Of a stretch of 11,958 nt of DNA, positions 6,891 to 11,958 are shown piece by piece (the first letter of the stretch is position 1; every line of letters starts with the position of its first letter). Both the position numbers and the translations under genes were made by a program. Location of the stretch: positions 1 to 11,958 of the forward strand of contig JAKAMV010000206.1 of assembly GCA_021812735.1 (NCBI GenBank), written 5' to 3'. A model generated the notes under the pieces. It saw only the letters and a list, made by a program, of their open reading frames with translations, was not told the origin of the DNA and searched no databases. This DNA comes from Chloroflexota bacterium (GTDB lineage Bacteria; Chloroflexota; Limnocylindria; Limnocylindrales; CSP1-4).

Positions 6891-7655
6891 TCAGTCGGTC
6901 TGGCCGGAGGTTACGCCCCGTTGCGCCGCCAGCGCGGCCTGCAGCTCCGCGGCCAGGACGGCCGTGGATGCCGAGACGCGGTCGGCGCCGCTGAGCTCGT
7001 CCAGGGGGTACGTGCCAGCCGGCGCCCAGACGCGCATGCCGGCGGCGCGGGCGGCCGCGATCCCAGGCGGCGTGTCTTCGATCACCAGGCAACGGTCCGC
7101 TGGAACCCGCAGCGCGGCCGAGGCCTGGAGGAAGAGATCCGGCGCCGGCTTGGGACGGGCCACCTCGGCGGCGCTGAAGATGCGGCCGGTGAACCGATCG
7201 AGCAGGCCGACGGCCCGTAGTGCCGCCTCGATCCGTTCGCGGGTGCCGTTCGATGCGACACAGTACGGGACCCCGACGCGACCGAGGAAATCGAGCAGTG
7301 CGGGGATGCCGGGGCACGGCCGCAGCCGGCGCTGGAACCGCTCGATGAGTCGGGCGGCGAACGCGGCCTCGAACGAGGCGGGGAGGGGGCGTCCGGTCCG
7401 CGCCTCGATGACCTGGCGGATGAGGGACGGGGTGCCGCCGGTGAAGTCGCGCCGACACTGTGCCGGGGTGGTCGGCACGCCGTACGCGGTGAGGACCTCG
7501 GCGAGCGTGGCGCTCGAGAGCGCCTCGCTGTCGACGAGGACGCCGTCGTTGTCGAAGATGACGAGATCCACGGGCCCAAGCCCGTCGACCCGCACGGATC
7601 GGGTCACGACCGGCAGGCCGCGGCCAGCGCGAGGTGCACGCGTCCAATGCTCCAT
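6891..7655 (-). CDS. HAD-superfamily hydrolase (phosphoglycolate phosphatase / beta-phosphoglucomutase-like)
   Basis: 254 residues, typical for subfamily IA HAD phosphatases. Motif I is FDNDGVLVDSE with the nucleophile Asp35 and acid/base Asp37; motif II is the Ser in CVASNGT; motif III is the Lys in ARPKPAPDLF; motif IV is VIEDTPPGIAAARAAGM with the Mg2+-binding Glu-Asp pair. A helical cap of roughly 75-130 lies between motifs I and II. The family dephosphorylates small phosphate esters, for example 2-phosphoglycolate or sugar phosphates, or isomerises beta-glucose 1-phosphate; the substrate cannot be told from sequence. The ATG at 7655 is chosen because GAGGAG lies 5 bases upstream; the frame remains open further upstream but crosses the divergent Nudix gene. 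It may be co-transcribed with the class V PLP enzyme that follows. Confidence 0.93.
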   Translation of the reverse strand: MEHWTRAPRAGRGLPVVTRSVRVDGLGPVDLVIFDNDGVLVDSEALSSATLAEVLTAYGVPTTPAQCRRDFTGGTPSLIRQVIEARTGRPLPASFEAAFAARLIERFQRRLRPCPGIPALLDFLGRVGVPYCVASNGTRERIEAALRAVGLLDRFTGRIFSAAEVARPKPAPDLFLQASAALRVPADRCLVIEDTPPGIAAARAAGMRVWAPAGTYPLDELSGADRVSASTAVLAAELQAALAAQRGVTSGQTD

Positions 7656-7660
7656 TGCAG

Positions 7661-7666
7661 CTCCTC
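7661..7666 (-). promoter_or_regulatory. Ribosome binding site of the HAD hydrolase gene
   Basis: On the minus strand GAGGAG precedes the ATG at 7655 by 5 bases (CTGCA spacer). This decides the start of an otherwise over-long open frame. Confidence 0.75.
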
Positions 7667-7809
7667 GGCCGCGCGCCGTGGAACCCGGGCGCGTGCCGTG
7701 CGGAGCAGTCCTGTTCATGGTGCCATCGATCGCGGCGTCGCGTGCGGTCGTGCCCTCCCCTACGGGGCGGCGCAGGACGTTCGCGTGGCGCGCGCGTAGG
7801 CTCTGCCCT
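7667..7809. other. Divergent intergenic region between HAD and Nudix genes
   Basis: This spacer must hold the promoters for both the minus-strand HAD gene and the plus-strand Nudix gene. I see no convincing -35/-10 pair on either strand. A small hairpin (CCCC at 7757-7760, loop TAC, GGGG at 7764-7767) is present but may be chance. TAGGCT at 7797-7802 lies just before the Nudix GTG and could be a -10 element of a near-leaderless transcript or part of a weak ribosome site; neither is well supported. Confidence 0.35.
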
Positions 7810-8280
7810 GTGACTGCCAGGGTGAGCGCGGGCGTCCTCCTGTACCGCCTCCGGGACGGTCGTCCCGAGGTGTTGCTGGCCCATTCCGGTGGGCCGTTCC
7901 ACGCCGCCAAGGACCTCGGCGACTGGTCGATCCCGAAGGGCGAGCCGGATCCGGACGAGGAACTGGCGGTCGCGGCCGCGCGCGAGTTCGCGGAGGAGAC
8001 CGGGACGCCGCTTCCGACCGGGCCGTTCCGGCCACTCGGCTCGACCCGCCAGAAGGGCGGCAAGCTCGTCACGGCCTGGGCGGTCGAGGGTGACCTCGAT
8101 CCGTCACGTGCCCGGAGCAACACGTTCGAGCTGGAGTGGCCACCGGGGTCGGGACGGTCGCGGGCGTTCCCCGAGATCGATCGCGTGGCGTGGTTCGCCA
8201 CCGACGAGGCGCGCCGGCGGATCAAGCCGGCGCAGGTGGTCTTCATCGATCGGCTGGAGGCGCTGCTCGGGGGGCGCTGA
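7810..8280 (+). CDS. Nudix hydrolase
   Basis: 156 residues. The Nudix box G-x5-E-x7-R-E-x2-E-E-x-G is perfect (GEPDPDEE through REFAEETGT), so it should hydrolyse a nucleoside diphosphate linked to another moiety using Mg2+ or Mn2+. The N-terminal pattern SAGVLLYR, the stretch HSGGPFHAAKDLGDWSIPKGE and the small single-domain size resemble the predicted NTP pyrophosphohydrolases of the COG4119 type; the substrate is not known. The GTG at 7810 is taken as start because the family N-terminus begins a few residues before SAGVLLYR; only a weak TAGG lies upstream, and GTG at 7822 is an alternative. It is divergent from the HAD gene and convergent with the membrane acyltransferase gene, so probably transcribed alone. 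Confidence 0.92.
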   Translation: MTARVSAGVLLYRLRDGRPEVLLAHSGGPFHAAKDLGDWSIPKGEPDPDEELAVAAAREFAEETGTPLPTGPFRPLGSTRQKGGKLVTAWAVEGDLDPSRARSNTFELEWPPGSGRSRAFPEIDRVAWFATDEARRRIKPAQVVFIDRLEALLGGR

Positions 8281-8317
8281 GGCACACCTGCGGCGTGACA
8301 GAGGGGTCTCCCCGGCT

Positions 8318-8334
8318 GGCCCGCCTCAGGGGCC
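8318..8334. terminator. Weak hairpin between converging Nudix and acyltransferase genes
   Basis: GGCCC at 8318-8322 pairs with GGGCC at 8330-8334 around a 7-base loop that contains the stop of the minus-strand acyltransferase gene. A second tiny hairpin, GGGG-TCT-CCCC at 8303-8313, lies just before it in the 45-base gap. Neither has a T-run. They may help bidirectional termination or be chance pairings in GC-rich DNA. Confidence 0.2.
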
Positions 8335-10563
8335 CGAGGATGCTGGTGACGGCGTCGCCGATGCCAGAGGCGTGGTGGCGGCCGTCGGTGCGGGCGTCTC
8401 GGAGGCCTGTGGCCAGGGCGTGGCGCCCATCGTCGCTTGCGGGAGGGCCACCACTGGTGGAGGGGCAAGCGCGGCCGCCAGCAGCCGGGCGTACGCGGCG
8501 GCACCGGCGGGGCGGAGGTGGATGCCGTCGTCCCAGAAATACTCGGGATGGCGGATGCTCGCGGCGTACCAGTCGGCCAGGACGACGCGGGGATCGCGCG
8601 CGGCCGCGGCGGCGAGCACGGCGTTGTCGTGCGATTCCCAGCTTCGTGGCTCCTTCAGGTTCACGAAGACGACACGCCGGGTGCTGCCCAGCAGCTGGAG
8701 CGCCTGATCGACCTGCTGGCTCGTGATCCAGCCATTGTCGCCGAGGCCGATGACGACCGTGTTGGGCAGCAGACCCTCGTGCTGGCGCTGGCGGAGAATC
8801 TGGAGGCCGACATCGAAGGAACGACCGATGGCGGCGTTCACCTCGATCCCGGGGATGGCCCGGAGGAGCTCGGTGACGGCACCGAGCATCACCGAGTCGC
8901 CGACCGCCAGGACGGCGGGTGGCCGCTGCGCAGCAGCTGGCGGCGCGCTTGGCGCAGCTGCCGGGCCGGAGGCGGCGGGCGAGGCCCCCGGGCCATTCGC
9001 TCCGGGGGCGCCGGGCGCACGTGCGGAGGGCGTGTCCGATGGGGCGGCCCCCTGACCTGCCAACCCCGCTGCAGTGCCACCGCCCGCCGTCAGCGAGGAT
9101 CCCGTGGTGGTCGCGGCCGTCCCCGTGGCGGATGGCGGCGCCGCGGAGGGCGCGGCCGTGGGCGCCCCGACATCGACCGAGACCACGCTGAGGTACGGCG
9201 GGGGCGAGGGAGGCGTGGCCCCGGCCACCCGCGCGCCGACCAGAAGCGCCACGGCCAGGAGCGCGGTCCCGCTCGCCAGTGGCCAACGGTATGTCGCGAG
9301 CCGGCGGCGCCGGGGTACCAACCGCCAGGCACGCCACGCCCGACCGAGTGCCCCGTGCCGGACCGGCGTCTCGACGAAGCGGTACGACAGCTCGGCCGCC
9401 ATCAACGTCAGGGCCAGGCGCAGCGCGAGATCCGGGAGCGGATCGGGTGCCACGTCGAGCTGCGGCCGGGTCAGGGTGAAGATCGGCCAGTGCCAGAGGT
9501 AGATGCCGTACGAGCGTTCGCCGATCCAGCGCAGCGGCCTGCGATCGAGGACGGACCGTCCGAAGTGGCTGCTCGGGTGGACCGCCGCGACGATCACCGC
9601 CATCGTCACCAGGCCGAGCGCCACGAACCCGCCGCGGTAGAGCAGCGGCTGGTACTCGTCGAACGCGACGAAGCATCCCCCGAGCGCCAGCAGCGCGACG
9701 CCGCCCAGCGCGTCCCACCACGTCACGCGGGCGCGCCAGCGGGACAAGCGGGCGCCGCCGGCCGTCTCCGAGATGCGCGGCCGGGATCCGGCCGATGGTG
9801 TCCAGGCTAGGGCCAGGGCGGCCCCGAGCAGCAGCCCCGCCGCGTGCGTGTCGGTCCCGTAGTAGACCCGCGACGGGTCCGCGCCCGGCTCGTAGAGCCA
9901 CGCCATCAGCAGCGCGGACCCGAGCGCTCCCAAGAGACTGGCGAGCAGCATCCCGCGGCGGCGCAGCACCATGAGGCCCGCGGTCAGCAGCAGGGGCCAG
10001 AGCACGTAAAACTGCTCCTCGACCGCGAGCGACCAGAGGTGGAGCAAGGGAGAGGGACGGCCGACGGCCTCGAAGTACGATTGCTGCCGCGCGATCAGGT
10101 ACCAGTTGGTGGCGTACCCGAGCGCGGCAAGCGTGTCGCTGCGCAGACGCGCAACCTCGTCCGGCGCCCACACGACACTCAGCGTCAAGGTGGACGCGAG
10201 CACGAGGAAGAGGGCGGGCAAGAGCCGCCGCGCCCGTCGTAGCCAGAAGGCCCGCAGCTCGATCCGACCCAGGCGCTCGCGTTCGGCCAGCAGCAGGGTG
10301 GTGATGAGGAACCCGCTGATGACGAAGAAGACGTCGACGCCGAGGAAGCCGCCGGGAAGCCAGCCCAGGTCGGCGTGGTAGACGACCACCGCGAGCACGG
10401 CGATCGCGCGCAGCCCGTCGAGGCCGGCCAGGCGGCCGACGCCCGAGGCGCCGGATGAGGCGCCGGACGAGTCATTTGGCGGGCCGTCGGCTGCGCCGGC
10501 AGCGAGCGTCAGCGCAAGCGGCTCAACCGGCTCAAGCGGCCCATCCACGCCCGTCTCCGCCAT
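8326..10563 (-). CDS. Membrane acyltransferase-3 protein with C-terminal SGNH domain (OafA/OatA-like O-acetyltransferase)
   Basis: 745 residues. Residues 44-400 form the acyltransferase-3 membrane domain: RLAGLDGLRAIAVLAVVVYH has the family R-x10-H motif (Arg52, His63), followed by FFVISGFLITTLLL, LHLWSLAVEEQFYVLWP and SYGIYLWHWP, with about ten hydrophobic segments. A further hydrophobic helix near 429-447 is followed by a linker rich in Ala, Pro, Gly, Ser and Thr (about 449-548). Residues 549-700 are an SGNH domain: GDSVML (Ser557), GLGDNGW (Asn610) and DDGIHLRPAG (Asp679 and His682). In this architecture the membrane part moves an acyl group, usually acetyl, across the membrane and the external SGNH part places it on a surface glycan such as peptidoglycan or exopolysaccharide; which glycan is unknown. 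A low-complexity tail follows (700-745). The ATG start has AGGGAG 12 bases upstream, rather far; the GTG at codon 6 has GGAG at better spacing and is a fair alternative. Confidence 0.92.
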   Translation of the reverse strand: MAETGVDGPLEPVEPLALTLAAGAADGPPNDSSGASSGASGVGRLAGLDGLRAIAVLAVVVYHADLGWLPGGFLGVDVFFVISGFLITTLLLAERERLGRIELRAFWLRRARRLLPALFLVLASTLTLSVVWAPDEVARLRSDTLAALGYATNWYLIARQQSYFEAVGRPSPLLHLWSLAVEEQFYVLWPLLLTAGLMVLRRRGMLLASLLGALGSALLMAWLYEPGADPSRVYYGTDTHAAGLLLGAALALAWTPSAGSRPRISETAGGARLSRWRARVTWWDALGGVALLALGGCFVAFDEYQPLLYRGGFVALGLVTMAVIVAAVHPSSHFGRSVLDRRPLRWIGERSYGIYLWHWPIFTLTRPQLDVAPDPLPDLALRLALTLMAAELSYRFVETPVRHGALGRAWRAWRLVPRRRRLATYRWPLASGTALLAVALLVGARVAGATPPSPPPYLSVVSVDVGAPTAAPSAAPPSATGTAATTTGSSLTAGGGTAAGLAGQGAAPSDTPSARAPGAPGANGPGASPAASGPAAAPSAPPAAAQRPPAVLAVGDSVMLGAVTELLRAIPGIEVNAAIGRSFDVGLQILRQRQHEGLLPNTVVIGLGDNGWITSQQVDQALQLLGSTRRVVFVNLKEPRSWESHDNAVLAAAAARDPRVVLADWYAASIRHPEYFWDDGIHLRPAGAAAYARLLAAALAPPPVVALPQATMGATPWPQASETPAPTAATTPLASATPSPASSGP
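8917..9219 (-). repeat. Low-complexity linker coding region in the acyltransferase-SGNH gene
   Basis: This part codes for about 100 residues made almost only of Ala, Pro, Gly, Ser and Thr, between the last membrane helix and the SGNH domain. It probably spaces the catalytic domain away from the membrane, across the wall. There is no exact repeat unit, but length variation between strains would be expected. Confidence 0.7.
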
Positions 10564-10629
10564 CGGCCTGCACGTCTCCCTGTGCGACGTCTCGCGTCAA
10601 TGATGCCTCGCCGCGAACGGCGCCATCGG

Positions 10630-11958
10630 TCAGGGCTTGTTCCAGAAGGCAGTCGCGACGTAGAGCGGGTTCGCCAGCGGCTGGCCGTTGAGCGCCGTGA
10701 TCTCGTACCACCAGCGGTAGTTGCCGACGTGGTAGCAGGACGAGGTGTAGGCGCTGCCGAGGACCGCGCCGCTGGCGACCGCTGTCGCGCCTGCCCCGAT
10801 CGTGGTCACGCCCGGGGCGGCCGTGCTGGGGCCACTGCGCACCCAGATGGATGGGCACATGGCCGTGATCGTGGTCGGATAGCCGGCGGGACTGGAACTC
10901 GGCGTCGGCGACGAGCTGGGCGCGGGCGAAGAGACGGGCGTCGGCGCGGGTGGCGGACTCGGCGCTGGCGAGGGGGCCGGGGGCGGCGTGCCGGCGGGCG
11001 TGGGCGCCGCATCCCCGAACGAGACGTGGATGCTGTAACGGTCCGAGTCGCCGACCGTGTCGACCCCGGCGATCGTGAGCGTGCCCGAGCCCGCCAGCGC
11101 GGGACCGCTCAACGTAGTCTGGTAGTGGCCGCCGCCGAGGTCGACGACCGTCCCGGCGAGCGTCTGCCCCCCGATCGCCAGCGTGATCGAAGGGGCTCTG
11201 CGGAGTGGCTCCGACGACCAGGCGTCGACCAGGTATGAGAGGGTCGGGGCGGCTCCCGTCAGCGTCGTGCGCACCATGTAGGCCGCCGCCGTCAACGGCC
11301 TGGTCAGGAAGGCGCGGCCCGCGGGCCCCGTCGCGACGACCTGGATGGTGTAGTCCCCCTGGGGAACCATGGCACCCGTACCGTCGCGCCCGTCCCAGGT
11401 CCACGCGTAGGTGCCGGCGGGCGTGCGCCGCGCGTACCACGCCGTCCGCACCACCGCCCCGGCGCCGTTCAGGATGCGCAGCGTGCTGTTCCCCGCCGTC
11501 GCCATCCGGTACGAGATCGTGGCGCTGCGCCGGCGGGCGTCGCCGTCCTGCGGGAAGAAGCGGTTCGGGCTCGCGACCAGGAAGCCCACCACGCGATTCA
11601 CGACGACCGACGCGGTCAAGGTCAGCACCGTGCCGTTGGCGTCCTGCGCGGTGAGCACGACGGCGTACGTACCGTCGGGAACGGCGGTTCCGGAGCTGCT
11701 CGTGCCGTTCCACGTGACGCTTCCCGAGGAGCCCGCGACCGCGGCGCTCCAGAGCGTGGTGGAACCCGCGCGGATCGCGATGGTGCCGGTGGCCGGCGCG
11801 GAGATCCACCAGGAGAGCGTCGCGGTGTCGGCCACGCCGTCGCCGTTCGGAGAAAACGCATTGGGCGGGTTGCCCCCCGCGTTGTCGGCCGTGACCGCAA
11901 GAGTCCCCGTAAGTGGCAGCGGAGCCACGGCGCCGAAGACCTGGTGTAGCAGCTGGGT
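10630..11958 (-). CDS. Probable secreted protein with FlgD-type Ig-like domains and C-terminal SH3b-like domain, 5'-truncated by the window edge
   Basis: The frame is open to the right edge, so the N-terminus (and any signal peptide) lies outside; 442 residues are visible. Counting from the edge, residues about 30-120 and 128-210 are two FlgD/Ig-like beta domains, shown by FSPNGDGVADTATLSWWIS with VTWNGTSSSGTAVPDGTYAV, and FFPQDGDARRRSATISY with WTWDGRDGTGAMVPQGDYTI. A third beta-rich segment (about 228-314, with GGGHYQTTLSGP) follows, then a Pro/Ser/Thr/Ala linker (about 317-359) and a terminal SH3b-like domain (VRSGPSTAAPG, YRWWYEI, NGQPLANPLYVA) with two Cys that could form a disulfide. 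FlgD-like Ig domains are common in large secreted or sorted proteins; SH3b domains often bind cell wall or peptide. A structural or adhesive surface role, or the C-terminal part of a secreted hydrolase, is likely; no catalytic motif is visible. It ends 66 bases before the acyltransferase gene on the same strand. Confidence 0.82.
   Translation of the reverse strand, partial: TQLLHQVFGAVAPLPLTGTLAVTADNAGGNPPNAFSPNGDGVADTATLSWWISAPATGTIAIRAGSTTLWSAAVAGSSGSVTWNGTSSSGTAVPDGTYAVVLTAQDANGTVLTLTASVVVNRVVGFLVASPNRFFPQDGDARRRSATISYRMATAGNSTLRILNGAGAVVRTAWYARRTPAGTYAWTWDGRDGTGAMVPQGDYTIQVVATGPAGRAFLTRPLTAAAYMVRTTLTGAAPTLSYLVDAWSSEPLRRAPSITLAIGGQTLAGTVVDLGGGHYQTTLSGPALAGSGTLTIAGVDTVGDSDRYSIHVSFGDAAPTPAGTPPPAPSPAPSPPPAPTPVSSPAPSSSPTPSSSPAGYPTTITAMCPSIWVRSGPSTAAPGVTTIGAGATAVASGAVLGSAYTSSCYHVGNYRWWYEITALNGQPLANPLYVATAFWNKP
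10885..11001 (-). repeat. Pro/Ser/Thr/Ala-rich linker coding region
   Basis: Codes for an irregular run of PAPS, PPAP and SSPTP-like units of about 39 residues between the beta domains and the SH3b-like domain of the secreted protein. This is a typical extended wall-spanning or inter-domain linker; the units are imperfect. Confidence 0.75.

Noticed and set aside
5821..7902. Very long minus-strand frame spanning the class V, HAD and part of the Nudix region
   Set aside because: Out of phase with both real minus-strand genes and Arg-rich; crosses the divergent spacer and a strongly supported plus-strand gene.
8917..9219. Possible CRISPR-like or tandem repeat array
   Set aside because: The repetitive look comes from Ala/Pro/Gly/Ser/Thr codons inside a coding frame; there are no regular repeat and spacer units.
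8243..10171. Second long minus-strand frame overlapping the acyltransferase gene, and a plus-strand frame at 8437-9810
   Set aside because: Both lack membrane segments or motifs, while the frame at 8326-10563 has full acyltransferase-3 and SGNH signatures.

Overview
The window is uniformly very GC-rich and densely coded, with 4-base gene overlaps and almost no AT-rich intergenic sequence. It holds a coproporphyrin-type (HemQ/ChdC-dependent) haem operon, and the cell-surface proteins look built for a peptidoglycan or exopolysaccharide surface. Together these suggest a high-GC, probably monoderm-like bacterium, most plausibly Chloroflexota or a relative, with Actinomycetota as the alternative. 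This placement is inference; no rRNA or tRNA gene is present to settle it.

Region 1 (1-5021, plus strand) is a haem operon: the 3' part of hemQ/chdC (cut by the window edge), hemL, a first hemE, a second and diverged hemE-like gene, and hemH/cpfC. All four junctions are 4-base start/stop overlaps (ATGA three times, GTGA once), so the genes are almost certainly co-transcribed and translationally coupled. The products cover an early step (5-aminolevulinate formation), the decarboxylation of uroporphyrinogen III to coproporphyrinogen III, iron insertion, and the final oxidative decarboxylation of iron-coproporphyrin to haem b. The coproporphyrinogen oxidase (CgoX/HemY) is not in the window. The notable point is the tandem pair of uroporphyrinogen decarboxylase genes: the first has all the expected active-site residues, while the second carries His to Gln at the position of human His339 and other changes in conserved motifs.

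Region 2 (5055-7655, minus strand) converges on the haem operon. It holds a HAD-family phosphatase followed 45 bases later by a large class V (cysteine-desulfurase fold) PLP enzyme of unknown substrate with a C-terminal extension. A 154-base divergent spacer separates the HAD gene from a plus-strand Nudix hydrolase (7810-8280).

Region 3 (8326-11958, minus strand) holds two surface genes: an integral membrane acyltransferase-3 protein fused through a long low-complexity linker to an SGNH esterase/transferase domain (OatA/OafA-like), and, upstream of it, the 3' part of a gene for an apparently extracellular protein with FlgD-type Ig-like domains, a Pro/Ser/Thr-rich linker and a C-terminal SH3b-like domain. 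The latter runs off the right edge.

I saw no mobile element, CRISPR array, tRNA or rRNA. Every stretch longer than about 200 bases is accounted for by a gene. No clearly new multi-gene system is visible; the duplicated hemE is the best lead.
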